A program made the translations under genes and the position numbers. DNA of 64,000 bases from Batkoa obscura (taxonomy: Eukaryota > Entomophthoromycota > Entomophthoromycetes > Entomophthorales > Batkoaceae): positions 1,736,001 through 1,800,000 of the forward strand of contig JASVEC010000003.1 in the NCBI GenBank assembly GCA_030770535.1, written 5' to 3'. The notes below the pieces were generated by a model. It saw only the letters and a list, made by a program, of their open reading frames with translations, made no database searches and was not told the origin of the DNA. This document shows positions 34,771-47,037 of the stretch, piece after piece; positions within the stretch are counted from its first letter, which is position 1; every line of letters begins with the position of its first letter.

Positions 34771-35642
34771 ATGAATATTAGTATAGCAATAATATTCCTA
34801 TTCCTGCATACTATTACTACCCAACTTCGGTCAGATGTGTCACCAGAAATGATTAATGAAGTGAATTACTCTTCTCTATTTAGCTCTGAAAAGGGTAAAT
34901 ATATAATAACAACGAACATTAAACCAGTCCCCGGATTTTTACTAAATAACCATATTTGGGTAAATGTAATAAATATAGGGCTAATTTCTTAAAGATTTAA
35001 TAACTAGGGAACACTTATCTAATGTGTAGCTTTGATCCAACTTGGGTGATTTCAAACTTAGCTAGTTATTTTCTGGTGTCTGGGTACTAGTATTCGGTGG
35101 AATTTTCTTTACTTAGAGAAGAAACCAAAAAATGTGTTAAGAATTTAGATCTTTTGGATACTAAAAAAGAGGTAAAAACGATGCATGCACTGGATGCAAA
35201 GAGTGCATTTTGCAAAAGACACATTGAATTTAAATTGAAAGTTTTTGGTCAAACAAAAGTTAAAGATATAAAAAGGGAAATTTTAAATTCTTTAAATACT
35301 GCTTTTCCAAGTAGAACGACAAACCATTTGCTGACGGATTTTGTTGCAACTACTACTTGTGTTGGTACCAATTTAAAGGGTTGTGTTATGTGGGATAAAT
35401 TATTTTAAAAAAAAGATAATTGTTTGTTTAATACTTTAGGCTATAAGATTGATTCAGACAATACTCCTTTTGTCTGGTTATATGGCGATGTTTTGGATTT
35501 ACAATTGAACCATATTCGGAGTAGTATAATAGGCTTAAAAATTAAAAAATACGAGTATAATGGAGTTTATAGATACTATATATCTCACGATCTTGACAGC
35601 GAAAGTAGTAGTAATCTCGTTTTATCTGGACTTATTAGATAA
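34771..35642 (+). pseudogene. Remnant of a secreted-protein gene, unrecognised family
   Basis: A signal-peptide-like start (MNISIAIIFLFLHTITTQL) is followed by coding-like segments through 35642, with scattered cysteines and a plausible globular composition. The segments do not form one continuous frame, so the gene looks broken, with a few breaks. Some discontinuity could be splicing. I do not recognise the family and propose no function. Confidence 0.4.
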
Positions 35643-36611
35643 TCATTTACACAAAGTTATCAAAAGTTAGTGATTAAATTTAATCTCGAGTTTTGCAAAT
35701 GTGGCTAAATTTTTAAGAAACAAATAAATATAAAATTAATGTTTATTAATATAATAGAGGAAAATAAAAGCAAAAATAAAAATAAAAAATGACTACAAAT
35801 AAACTACTATTATAACGACTACAAAATATAATAAAAATAAATGTTATATTAAACATTTAAAGTTGATTTTTAAAAAAATATATATTATTTAGATTTAAAC
35901 AAACTTTTAAATATTTATTTCTATAAGAAATATTTATCTCCATATAAATCTAAAAAGATTAACAATAAAATGTAATGTATAGCTAAGTATTTTATAAACT
36001 TTAAAAAAAATTATGCTTAAGATTAAAAATAAAACAAGGGAGTAAAATACTAAAACATTTAATTGCTATTTTATAATTTTTCTAGTAAAATTAAATTGTA
36101 AACAAATTTCAGCTAATCAAAAATTAGTATACCATTTATATGATTATAGTTTACTGTTTTATATTTATAAAAGTTTTAAAGATTAAACTTTACACTATAC
36201 AATATAAAAAATGAATAGAAATAGATTTTTCAATACGGGGATATCTTTTGTTTTACAATTTTACTAACAATTTTTCCACTCAAATAGTGCTTAAAAAGTG
36301 GAGGAGATGATGAAACCAAAAAAACACCCCCCATACTTTGCTCACTTTCTAAGTGTGAATTTAAGACTCATATGAAATTGAAAAAGATACTCTTTTGATT
36401 TGCAAATAACTAAAAATATCGCAAAAAATAGAGTAAAATACATGAAACTTGTAACAAAATCCAGTTTAAATTACAAATTATACTTAATCAAACTTAATTC
36501 ATCAATTTAGTACACTAAGAATAATTTTACATTTTCAGTATGAAAGCAAAAGGTTAAAAACAAAAAACGACCTGGTTTATATAAAGTTAATCTAATAAAA
36601 TCTAAAATTCA
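35643..36611. other. Intergenic region with one MITE copy
   Basis: No gene is present. The fourth copy of the short TA-flanked element lies at 36236-36333, about 280 bp upstream of the next start codon. Confidence 0.5.
36236..36333 (-). mobile_element. MITE-like element, copy 4
   Basis: A 98-bp copy in inverse orientation, beginning CGGGGATATC and ending ACACCCCCCA, with TA on both sides. The interior contains the family sequence TTTTACTAACAATTTTTCCA. Confidence 0.75.
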
Positions 36612-38351
36612 ATGAAGATTATAGAATATAAAAAAGAGAAAGAGAAAGTTTGCCAATTTTGTAAAAAATTGCTAGTTAATACTGGTGGCAACCTAACCGT
36701 AGAACATGAGTGGTGTAACGACCGAGTACTTGGAAGAACTAAAGTGAAAAACCAGTTTGTCAATTATCAACAGTTGAAGAACAAGCAAATAGTTAAAAGT
36801 AATAAAGATTCGAAAAACAAAATAAGATGGAGAAAAGTGAATAATGGTGTAATAATCAATAGCAGAGGACCGTCCAATAGTTTAGTTATAGCAAATAATA
36901 AAGCAATAACCAATAATAATCGAATAGTGAACAGTGGAATAATAGTAAATAATGGAGTAATGTTCAAGGAGATAAAAAACGAAAACGAAATCATCCGTTT
37001 TATAAAGGTATTTTCAAGAAAAGTAGCGTTACAAAACTTGATGGCTTTGATACAATACCATTCACCACTTAAGATAAGATTAGATTTATCACTATTATTG
37101 AGTTTAGTAGAAAAGTTTAAGATATTCATATTTAAAAAGAATCAAGCTATTTCTTATAAGGAAACAGAATGGGATATCGATCCGAAATTAATGAGTTTAA
37201 GTATTCAATCCTTCTTTAATAATTGTTGCTTAGTATTTAACTTCATTGATAAAAATAGGCTTAGTGTCGATCAAAGATCCCCTTTATTAAAATGGTCAAT
37301 AATAGCTGCTGGTTTATCATGGCTATCTCAAGATCAAAAAGTTAAAGAAGCATTATATAATATTAACATGAAACTAGAAACAATGTTATCTTGCATAAAT
37401 AATGTAAAGTATAATTTAGACACCGTTCAAGCCGTCCTTATTATTGTTATTCATCTACCTCATTTTAGTTTGACTAGCTTATATAGAAACCATTTGTTTG
37501 TTGTTGCACAATGTATAGCGTCCGTTATTGGGTTACATAATAAGAGTTTACGTCTGCCAAAAAAGATAATTAGGGAAAGGATATTGACGTACAACACATT
37601 AAACCTTGTTGCTATGCTTAACTCATTATGGTCCGATGTGCCTGTTATGACGCCTTATAAAATCCAAATCCCACTAAAAATTAGAGCAGAGTATACATCT
37701 ATCCATGACACTATAATTATGTTATTCAACGAGTATTTATCAGAATTATCTGGTATTATATTTTCACTTCGCTTAATTAAAGGATATTTTGCAGCAACAA
37801 ATATTAATAGTAATAAATTGAATCAACATTGTACAACAATCAAAATTCAACTACGAAAAACAAGTTTAAATTATTATTTTAAACTAACATTACTACAACA
37901 AAATAGTAGTAATGTATTCATTTATCAACATTTAACCTATTTAAAGGTAATAGTGCAAGTACTTTATCATTTTCATCGATATTATATTTTATCATTATAC
38001 TTTTTTCAGCAACCCTTAAAAGGAATGAATTATGAGTTACTTTACACTCGTAATAAACCAAGCAATAAGATGATTCAAGAAGCTATTAAACAATGTCAAT
38101 TATGTATTGAGTTATTATCTTTATTACCAAAACAATATCTAGTGTTTTATGGATTCACTAATTTAGCACAGTGTTTAACTTTTCTAATAAGATATCATAA
38201 AAAAGTTTCATGCGGAGTATCTAAGCAGTATATTTGTAAAGGATTTAATATTTATCACAGTTTAACTTCTACTTTGGTTTATACTAATCATAGTTTATTT
38301 AATTTAAGTCTTATTGGGTGTATTGAAACTATTACTAATTCTAATAAATGA
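36612..38351 (+). CDS. Possible fungal transcription-factor-like protein without a full zinc cluster
   Basis: Intronless, 579 aa. The N-terminus has a CQFCKKLL pair and a later HEWC, a partial metal-binding pattern that falls short of the six-cysteine Zn(II)2Cys6 cluster. Residues 70-120 are an Asn/Ile-rich imperfect repeat (NNGVIINS, NNRIVNSG, VNNGVM). The rest (about 175-570) is all-helical with a segment LSIQSFFNNCCLVFNFIDKN and regularly spaced hydrophobic helices, resembling the middle homology region of fungal zinc-cluster regulators. That resemblance is one of style, not of a diagnostic motif, so the function is tentative. If it is a regulator, its DNA-binding part appears degenerate or replaced. 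Confidence 0.45.
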   Translation: MKIIEYKKEKEKVCQFCKKLLVNTGGNLTVEHEWCNDRVLGRTKVKNQFVNYQQLKNKQIVKSNKDSKNKIRWRKVNNGVIINSRGPSNSLVIANNKAITNNNRIVNSGIIVNNGVMFKEIKNENEIIRFIKVFSRKVALQNLMALIQYHSPLKIRLDLSLLLSLVEKFKIFIFKKNQAISYKETEWDIDPKLMSLSIQSFFNNCCLVFNFIDKNRLSVDQRSPLLKWSIIAAGLSWLSQDQKVKEALYNINMKLETMLSCINNVKYNLDTVQAVLIIVIHLPHFSLTSLYRNHLFVVAQCIASVIGLHNKSLRLPKKIIRERILTYNTLNLVAMLNSLWSDVPVMTPYKIQIPLKIRAEYTSIHDTIIMLFNEYLSELSGIIFSLRLIKGYFAATNINSNKLNQHCTTIKIQLRKTSLNYYFKLTLLQQNSSNVFIYQHLTYLKVIVQVLYHFHRYYILSLYFFQQPLKGMNYELLYTRNKPSNKMIQEAIKQCQLCIELLSLLPKQYLVFYGFTNLAQCLTFLIRYHKKVSCGVSKQYICKGFNIYHSLTSTLVYTNHSLFNLSLIGCIETITNSNK

Positions 38352-38544
38352 TAACGCTATATCAAATATTGAATTTTATATAACAAATTATAAAATGTAA
38401 ATTTATTGGACATCATTTAAAGTGTTATGATTACTATTTATTAAATTTAATGGTATTTTTGAATATTCAAAAACAAATAAAAAATCATAAAATTAAAGTA
38501 ATTTAATGTATTAAATGAAAAGGGTTGGAAACCAAAAAAAAGGA

Positions 38545-39964
38545 TTATTGCTGTTTACATTCTGGTTGTTCTTCGCCTTTTGGTTCAATCTAATAAAATA
38601 AATTTGTAAATAAAAATTGCACTTTATTTATTTATGTATATCAAATTTTTTGGTGACATTTAAGCCTAAAATCAATTATTGTTTATGAGCATTATACTAC
38701 TAAAAATTTATACTATTTATCTATCAACTACTTACAGTTTCATCATCTAATTCTTCAACTTGATCTTCTTCATCAGAACTTCCTTGTTCGTAATCTTGTT
38801 CATACTAAAGATAAAATAATTAATATCTGTTTTTTAATTCATAGATAATACTTACTTCTTCGGCATCAAAGTCAAAACCTTCATATTCAAGAGCCTTGCC
38901 AGTGTACCAATCGATGGCATGAGGAACAATTTTTTCTTTAATTTCTTCTCCAAGTTGGAAATCTTCATCGATAATTTCTCCATAATTTTCAAAGTCTTCT
39001 TCATCAATTTCATCCATGTTTTCTTCAGTTGGTAAAGCTTTAGAAGTGAAAAAGTTAAAGAAAGAATCAGTTGGTTCTGTATTCTTAATGATACGGGTTT
39101 GATTAGTGTCCTTGTTACGCTGTTTACGAGATTTAGTGATCACAGTAAGGTTTTTACCCTCCTTCCATTCAATCTCACTACCAACAGAGTGGTCAAGTCC
39201 AAGGGTACCAGATGGTTCTTGAATCTTAAAGTAATAAGATTTGCTTAACTTTTCATTGGTGAAGTATTCATTTGAATTGAATAAAAAGTGGATGGTATAA
39301 CCAAGACCTTCTTCAAGATATTCAATTTGAACATCTTGAAGATGAACTAAAGCATCTTCATCACGTTCAGTGATGATTTCAGCCAAAGAAATGTTATTCT
39401 TGAAAACCATTAACCAAAATTCAGGTACACCTAAACAATATTAATATTATAATAAAACTACTTTGAGTAATTCTACCTTCGTATTGTTTAATATCTGGCT
39501 TTGGACCTTTTCTGGTAATGCCCTAGAGTATAATATAAATATAAATGAATTAAGAGTAAAAGCTAGCTTACTTCTTCATCTTGGTTAGCAATTTCTTTAC
39601 CAGCAGCGATTTGTTCTTCACTTGGTTCAGCTTTTCCATTAATGATTTCAGAGCGTTTATCTAAAATAGGTCTATAAAGACTATAATATTTCTTTTCTAA
39701 AGCCATAGTTTCTTCATGGAATTTTTTTTCAAGAGCATGTTGTTCAGCCTAACAATTAAGCTTAAAAAAATTAAAGGATAGCTAAATAAATATTTACTTG
39801 AAGGGATTTTAATCCATAAACACGTTTAGCAATAGTTTCTGGTAAAGTGTCATAAAATGACTGTTCTTCAACTTGTGGAATGGAACCAAATTTATTTTCT
39901 ATATCATTAAAATAAGAATATATTATATAAATAGATTAACAAACTCACCAAGTTCAGCGGACAT
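38545..39964 (-). CDS. NAP1: Nucleosome assembly protein 1 (NAP1)
   Basis: Seven exons (39949-39964, 39798-39898, 39572-39748, 39477-39522, 38856-39430, 38736-38804, 38545-38589) close in frame at 342 aa. It starts MSAELENKFG. The N-terminal helix region has ALEKKYYSLYRPILDKRSEI, and the core has GVPEFWLMVFKN, YFTNEKLSKSYYF and a DSFFNFFTSK stretch, all typical of NAP1. The C-terminus is acidic (EEDFENYGEIIDEDF and SSDEEDQVEELDDE), as expected for a histone-binding tail. NAP1 chaperones H2A-H2B between cytoplasm and nucleus. The first exon is only 16 nt, so the start depends on that splice being used. Confidence 0.93.
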
Positions 39965-41350
39965 GGTTACTATAAAGAGTAAAAATGAAAGTTAGTATTA
40001 TATACAGCAAAGCTAGGCATATAACTTACATAGTTTCTCGGATATAATGATCAAAGAGAGGTAACTAACTCATTTTATTAATAAATTTATTTATAAAATT
40101 CTTGCTTGGAGTTGTTATCGAATTCTAAATTCTAAACCAATAAATGATTGTAAAATCTCCAACTTGTATATTACTATTGGCGTAATTGATATTTCAATTT
40201 TCCCACGCTAAAGCTTGAAAATCTCTGAATAGAGTCAGGAATAAACGAATTTCGGGGAATACAATTATTAGTAACCAATAGTAATCGTTTTTTTAAGTGT
40301 AATGTTGTTATCTTAAGCATATCATTGGCTATCAATCAACCACTTCATTTACTATAGCTTTTGGGGTTTAGGGATGTCATTAGATAATTCCAAGGGATAA
40401 ATAACTATATATTTGTTATAATACCAGAATCTATAGTGTTAAGGGCCATTTAAATGACTCTATGTAGGCGTGATAAGATAAGATAAGATAGCATTTACAT
40501 CACTTTAGACACTCTTTATAACTACTTGTTTTTTTTAGTTTTTATAGATTTAGTCAATGTTAAGAAAAATCATTTATATAGCAATCCTTTGTTCCACACT
40601 ATTTTAATACTGTAATAATACAATACTAATTGAGTTATTTAAAATTAAAGCTAGATAAATATACAAATGGCTTTGTTTATTCATAAATCCTAGAGACGTT
40701 TAAATTTTTTAATTGCCTTTGGTTATTTTTATATTTTTTTATATTTTTTTAAAAAGGTTTATAAATTACTCTTAAAATAATTTGAATAAATTCTACTCAA
40801 AACGCTATTTTAAACAACTAAATTTACAGAATAAAATTAAATTATATATTTAAACTTAATATATTTCATAATGTTTTTTTAAAGAATAATTATTTAAAAT
40901 TATTGTATTAAAACAACAGTAAAAACTAATATAAAAGATTGAAAAAACAGTTATTCTATTGTTTTTTTAAAACTATATTTAATTCTTAACACTTGAACCC
41001 AGTTTCTATTTCTTCTTTTTATAATAAGTAACACTAAATCAAATATTCAAATTAAATGTTTAACTAATAAAAAAATACCAAGATATGTCATTAATTCTAA
41101 ACTAAGTCGAATTTCGCTTTCTAAGTAATGGTATTATGATTTAAATACATAGAATTATAAGCTATGTTATCAAAAAAAAAGTTATACTTTAAACTATTAC
41201 ATATAAAACCGCTCATCGAAATTATTATGTATTCAAATACTATTCTCTATTCGCTAAAATTTAAACTTTTAAACAAACCTACATATAATCTCCTAATACA
41301 AGGGACTGATTTTAGCACCCAAAAACAACTATAATATCAATCCTTATAAC
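39965..41350. other. Intergenic region, with a GATAA cluster
   Basis: No coding frame was recognised. The only distinctive feature is a run of GATAA units at 40472-40490, about 510 bp upstream of the NAP1 start. Confidence 0.5.
40472..40490. promoter_or_regulatory. Cluster of four GATA(A) units
   Basis: Three GATAA units and a final GATA stand in direct five-base repeats. GATA-type zinc-finger regulators (AreA/Gln3, iron and light regulators) bind such sites in fungi. It may equally be a simple microsatellite. Confidence 0.3.
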
Positions 41351-43616
41351 TTAAATCCATCTATCAACTCTAACTCTTTTCCAACGCGTTGGTGTAATCT
41401 CTTCCTCTTTATTTTCACCCGAGTCATTCTTCGTCTTTTCTTCTTCGTTGTTATCAACAGACTCATCTCTCGATTCTGTAGCAGTAGAGTAATTTCTTTT
41501 TATTTCTCTACCATAAAATCTTGCATTAGCTTCTCTTATCTGTTCCTTAGTTGCTGGCTGTAGAAGAACATTGAGGTTCTCATTGGTAATTGTAACAAAT
41601 TTCTTCTTTGATGGGGTAATATTTTGAGGGTTGTCCCTTGGCTGTTGTTTTTTAGGTGGTATATTTAAATTTGTAGTAGTTGAAACAACTCTAGGCTCAT
41701 TTTGTGGTATAATACTTAAATCGGTACCATTTGATTGCTGCTTATTGATTGTCGGTATTTTCGAATTTGTGGCAGCAGGAAGGTCTTCAACTCTAATTCT
41801 TGGTACGCTATTAGCAACAATTTGACTTATTACCTCTTTATTATTTGATGATAGAGCTGCCTTTACATCCATTGGAGGCACTCGAACCAAATGTGATGGC
41901 AAATCAGGTAGATAAGTACCATTTGGCTGTACTTTGTTGGATGGCAAGGTACTTAAATTTTTACCAACTAGAGGAGCCATGGTCGTATTTTGTTGTACAA
42001 TGTTTTTATTATTACCGTTTGGTTGTATGTCATCAGAAGCTATCTTTTTTCCTTCATTACTCATTGCAAGAAGTTCCTTTCGACGAATGTTAATTTGAAT
42101 AGCTCTCTGCCTATCCTGCTCCTCTCGTACCTTTTCAGCTTCTGCTACCCTTTGTCTCAGTGTAACCTGGCTCATAACACGGGGTGGGATATCTTTAACT
42201 GATTTGTATTCAAGGCCAGAAATGGGCACTCCACTAGTTATGCCTTCCTTTGCCTTTTCTACAATTGCATCGTTGATCCTTTTAGCATGCTCTCGCTCCT
42301 GTTTTCTCTTTTCAAGACTTGATTGGATAACTGGATGTGCTGAAACATTGGCTTTACTACTTGATTGCTGCTCATTTAAGTTACCATTTGTTATTATGTT
42401 ATTATTATTCTCATCTAACAGTTTCTTAATTGACCCATTTTGTTGAGCTTTTTCCTTACTATTGGTATTACTACTTATTATAGGTTCAGGCCTTGGCTTA
42501 ATTTGAGCAATAAAAGGAGGAATGGGTACATTAGGCATTTCTGGCCTAATTATTTTATGAATTACGGCCAAGTTGTCTGGACGCATTACACCAGTAATAA
42601 CCGCGTTCACTATGGGAGTACCATCGATCCTAGGCCCAAGGAAGGCTAACTTATCAACTGGGAAACCTAACGGTGGCTCGTTTACATGTACCATTTCATT
42701 GGTACGTGGATCAAATACTCTTTGATATTGAAAAGTTAGATCGGCCCTGTAAAATTCTTTTTCATAATTATGGGGCACTTCAAATTTTTCACTAAGTCGG
42801 ATCCCGTTAATTGCATTTAAATAGGTTTTACTATCCTTCAAGTAACGGATTGCTTTTTTAAGGCCTATCCCTCGAATGTTTGGTAAATAATCACAGCCTG
42901 CTAATATACATAAGTGTCTAAATTTTTTTGGGTCAGAGTATTGTTTTCCTAAAATTGGCACGGTTGGAATATCTTTGTAGTTAATTTCAATACCTTCACC
43001 TTGTAAATTTAGTTTATATATAACCTAAGAATATTATTAAAATCTTTATTATTAGAATTAGTATAAAATCTACTGTTGGGCATTCATAAACCAAAAGATC
43101 AGAATCTTCTGAGATTACAGCATCTACCTGGTTTGTTTTAGCCAAATAAGCTAACTGTGCGTCAGCTTCAAAAGGTGCTACCATATATTTGACTTTCCTT
43201 TCCCTTAATATGTAAATAAAACTCATTGCAACTTCCTGAGAGATAATAATGCATTTCCTAAAATAATTTTCGGCTTCTGCACGGTTACCTTCTTCATGGA
43301 ACTTTTTGGCTTTCTGTATGTTATCCCATCGAGTTTCATCACGTCTAATATTAGTACATTTTTTAGCAGGCAAATCATTGCCATCGAATACAAAGTAAGG
43401 GGACACACCAAAGTAATCGAACATGTCCAATAGCTTGCTAAGGTAACTGTCGAATTTTGGTGAGCGATAGCCGAGTCCCATCTCGTAAGCACAGCTAAAT
43501 ACGGCCTTGTATAGCCAGATGTATCCGTCCACTCCAACCACCTTGCCACGGTATTTGTCGAGACTAATGGGCTTTTGGATTGGCTTTAATAGTGGTATTA
43601 AGTCGTTTATTCCCAT
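41351..43616 (-). CDS. EXO1: Exonuclease 1 (XPG/Rad2-family 5'-3' DNA exonuclease)
   Basis: Two exons (43074-43616 and 41351-43024; 49-nt intron) give 738 aa. The protein starts MGINDLIPLL with the XPG-N domain, and the acidic metal ligands are all present: D30 (VDGYIWLYK), D78 (FVFDGN), E150 and D152 (FEADAQLAYL), D171 and D173 (SEDSDLL) and D226 (LAGCDYLPN). The numbering agrees almost exactly with human EXO1. The helix-hairpin-helix segment IRGIGLKKAIRYL follows. The C-terminal half is low-complexity, rich in Asn, Gln and Lys, as expected for the mismatch-repair interaction tail. Role: resection in mismatch repair and double-strand break repair, in the nucleus. Confidence 0.93.
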
Positions 43617-44085
43617 TTCTTTACGATATAAATGAATATTTGTTAAACTTACTTGTTTAGATTAGTAAATTGCTATTTATATTGAACTGATTTAGTTTTG
43701 GTGATTGGTTATAATTTATGTGATTCTCAAATTTAGTAAATAAACTGGAGATATAGGAAAAGTGAACTTATAACATAATTCTATACATACAGCAATGCTT
43801 TAAGATATATTTTTAATATGGGAGTATACTAAACTCAGTGTATCTGCGAACTTTATTAAAAAATAAGTAAAGATGTTTTAAGCGTCCATGTCTTATTGTT
43901 TTGACAAATAATTAAAGTTCTGTTTCTCAAAAATAGATGAATTGTTTTTAAATTATATTACAATCAATTTTTATATCATGGCTATACAAATAAATAAATT
44001 TGGCTGTTTTCATGAGTGCTAACATTAATTCATAATTTATTAATTTATATAACTCAACTTAATTTCCCGAAATAAAGAACTATAC
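43617..44085. other. Intergenic region, nothing recognised
   Basis: About 470 bp upstream of EXO1 and downstream of the small 71-aa gene. No feature was identified. Confidence 0.5.
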
Positions 44086-44345
44086 TTATTCGTCTTCTAA
44101 TGGGATAGGATTTGGAGACAGCTGTGTTGATATAACCTCAAAATCAATCATGGGAGTGTAATCAATTAGTTTTTTAACAGCTTTATCAGCTAATACAACG
44201 GCTTCTGATACTTCCTATTGGGATTAGATAATTACTAAATTTAATAAAAGCAATCTACCTTAACTTTCCTATTTAATTGATTATCATTGACTTTGAGAGT
44301 TTGAATCAAAGTCTGGATCACAGATTCAAGGATACTATTGATCAT
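44086..44345 (-). CDS. Small 71-aa helical protein, unrecognised
   Basis: Two exons (44259-44345 and 44086-44214; 44-nt intron) give 71 aa in frame. The protein is a probable coiled-coil helix (INSILESVIQTLIQTLKVND, then EVSEAVVLADKAVKKLIDY) followed by a short acidic, proline-containing tail (LSPNPIPLEDE). The size and shape resemble small subunits of larger complexes, such as Mediator, kinetochore or BLOC-type, but I could not match a specific one. It is divergent from NPR3, with only about 104 bp between start codons, so they share a promoter region. Confidence 0.55.
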
Positions 44346-44449
44346 TTATTAATATTATTATCTATCTTTCAAACAAATGTTTTTTTTATTAAAATTTTAT
44401 ATTTGTAAAAGCTAAAAATTCAACTTCTTAAGCTGATGTTTTTTAAAAA

Positions 44450-46601
44450 ATGAACACTTTACAAGCCATAATTTTAGTGGTCAACTCAAGTCGAGGGCAT
44501 CATTTTGTACTTCAATATCCGAACAGTATTTCCAAAGCGGAAACTCCAAACCCAAGCTCAGTACAGCATGTAGAAACAGTTCACTCATTCGATCTCAAAC
44601 CAGAAAGCAATCTTGACTTATCCAACCATAACCGTAATAAGTCTACAGACACTTTCTTTGATAAAGAATCCTTAGCCGATAGCCTAGAAAATGATTTAGA
44701 TAACGATCCACGTGGGATTATTGACCGTAAGTTACAGTTATATGACACTGTACTAGGTTTCGATCCAAGTTTAATAGCAAATGTCTTTTCACCAAAGTCA
44801 GGATTATGCAATAAGAGGTTTCAACTCACAATTCAAGACTTGTGTTTTATAGGGCTACCCACACTATTGGAGAATAAAAATAATAAAAGGAACCAAGATA
44901 GGGATCCAAAGCAGTTTGTACCTGCTGGTGAAGAAAATACCGTCCAAGAACCATATAAAACATTGATACGTACAGACTCAAGTAACTATTCTCAAATTAC
45001 TTTATTTCATATGGTTTATGTGGTTAAGAATTCCGGTAATAGCGTCTATAACTCATATCAAAATTTTGAGGATTCACTTTATAACAATGTGATTACTACA
45101 TATAACACAGCTTTGATCTATGAACAGAAAAGGTGTGATTATTTAAGACAAAATGTTGAAATGATTTTATCTTTAACTGATGAAGCTATTTCAAAAGGTA
45201 AGTTTTAGATATTAATTTAAATATTATCTTTTGCTTATTGGTATTTATTTAAAAGGTCAGTCCAGAGATGAGTTGATGAAGAATATATTAAACTCTAGTC
45301 CATTAGCAAAAGATATCGCATGCTTATACTCGAGTATATGCCAAGGAAAAATTGCTCAACTAGCTGTTAATAATTACATCCATCTTTCTTTACAAATTCC
45401 TCCCCAGAGATTAGATTTTCTTACACAACATATAAGGCAAGATGAGTCTTCTGGTAATTACAAATATCCAGGTGGACTGTATAACTCTTCAATAGAAAGG
45501 GTAATTAATTTATTTCAATTCACCGGTGATTACTAATAAGACTAGGATTTTTCAAGTGATCGATTAAAACTACCAGTCATTCGGCCATATCACACTTTAC
45601 TCCTTTTGGATACCCCGGAAGATATTTTAAAAGCACTCCCACCCGATGCTTCTCCTAAAATCATTAAACTTATTCATGTATTAACCCCAACTAAAAGGTA
45701 GCTTTTTAATAGAAATAGTCCAATGAAAATAAAGCTTAATTATATAGTCTGTCTGATCTGCTTCCACAATTAGACTGTTCCATGAGTCATATGATCCGTT
45801 TAGCTAGCCACTTGATCTATTGGAAAAAAGCAAAGCTTATAGATGTGATATCACCAAAAAACATTTATACACTGTCACCGAAACTCCTTAATGATTTTAG
45901 GTAACACTATATACAAAAATTGATCCTTAACTAAAATGGTTTCCTATCTATTAATAGCTATGAAGACTTAGTTGCAGAATTCAAACAGTATTTCCCAAAT
46001 ATACCATTAGCCGACTTATTGTCCTTTTTATCAACCGCCAACCAATACGCTTTGGTAAGCAAAGACAGAGAACTAAGGGCGCAGTATTTAGAAGCTATCA
46101 TCTTTTTATTAAGGAAAGATGCAGCAGTACAATTAAATCATTATATCTATCTAGTAATACCTAGACATATTAAACTCGGTTACAGCAGTCATGAGGTAGA
46201 TCGAGTAGGTGTTAATTGGGAAGGGTTGCCACATCAACCTGGTGAATTATCACAAGAGAATGGATACATACCATCTTCAATTGCTCTTATCTCGAATCCA
46301 GCACATGCCACAGAAGCAGAAAAAGAGTGGATCAAAGAGGTAGCCAGTTCTCAGGTGTCAGAGCTTACGCATATTTTTTTGAGGTAAGGAAAAATTAGAT
46401 TTATTAATATGTATGAGTATATTTATGTTTTATAGATTAGTTAAATATTTTAATGGACAATATCATTTAGATGAGATTGCTTATTATGAAAATATTAGTA
46501 AGAAGGATCTTATCTTAATTTTAAATAAGTATCGTGGAGATATTATTGCGGTACTGCATTATAGTGATCCGATGATGGAAATCAATTCTATATTTGAATG
46601 A
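44450..46601 (+). CDS. NPR3: NPR3 / NPRL3-type subunit of the SEACIT/GATOR1 complex
   Basis: Six exons (44450-45197, 45256-45500, 45546-45697, 45748-45900, 45958-46383, 46436-46601) join in frame to 629 aa. The N-terminus IILVVNSSRGHHFVLQYP is the family hallmark. FQLTIQDLCFIGLP and ITLFHMVYVV follow in the longin-like domain, then VIRPYHTLLLLD and MIRLASHLIYWKKA in the middle. NPR3 with NPR2 and IML1 forms the GTPase-activating complex for Gtr1/RagA at the vacuole, which restrains TORC1 when amino acids or nitrogen are scarce. The C-terminus (YRGDIIAVLHYSDP) matches the family's winged-helix end. The 104-bp upstream region is shared with the 71-aa gene. Confidence 0.92.
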
Positions 46602-47037
46602 GTAGATGATAAGGCTTTACGAATTGTGATACCTTATTTCCCCCACTAAGGTTTGGTTTGTAAGAACGATCTATTATAGTTGAATAAATAAGATGTATTT
46701 AAAATTAGAATAGATCTAATTTTCATATTTGAGATTATAGCTATAATTCTTATGGTCGTTAGTGTTGAATAAAAGTTCAAATAAAATTATGTTTTTATAT
46801 GCTATAGCATAAAAAATAAAAACCAACATTGTTTTAATTATGATCGATACACCATTTAACTTTTGACTTATTTCACTATTACTAAAACCAATTAAAATGG
46901 TATTTTAAACGACCACACCGCTTTAACCACCTCATTAAAAATTATTTTAACTCTTAAATAAATCAAATTACAGAAAAACTTACTATTTATTATATATAAC
47001 TCAAATGAATTTAATCTCTTATTTTATAAAACTCTAA
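46602..47037. other. Intergenic region between convergent 3' ends
   Basis: About 435 bp between NPR3 and the FHIP gene. No frame was identified; it presumably contains the termination regions of both genes. Confidence 0.5.

Noticed and set aside
44330-44345. GTATCCTTGA in the 71-aa gene, resembling a U12 5' splice site
   Set aside because: No matching branch site and 3' end were found nearby, and the sequence reads well as coding.
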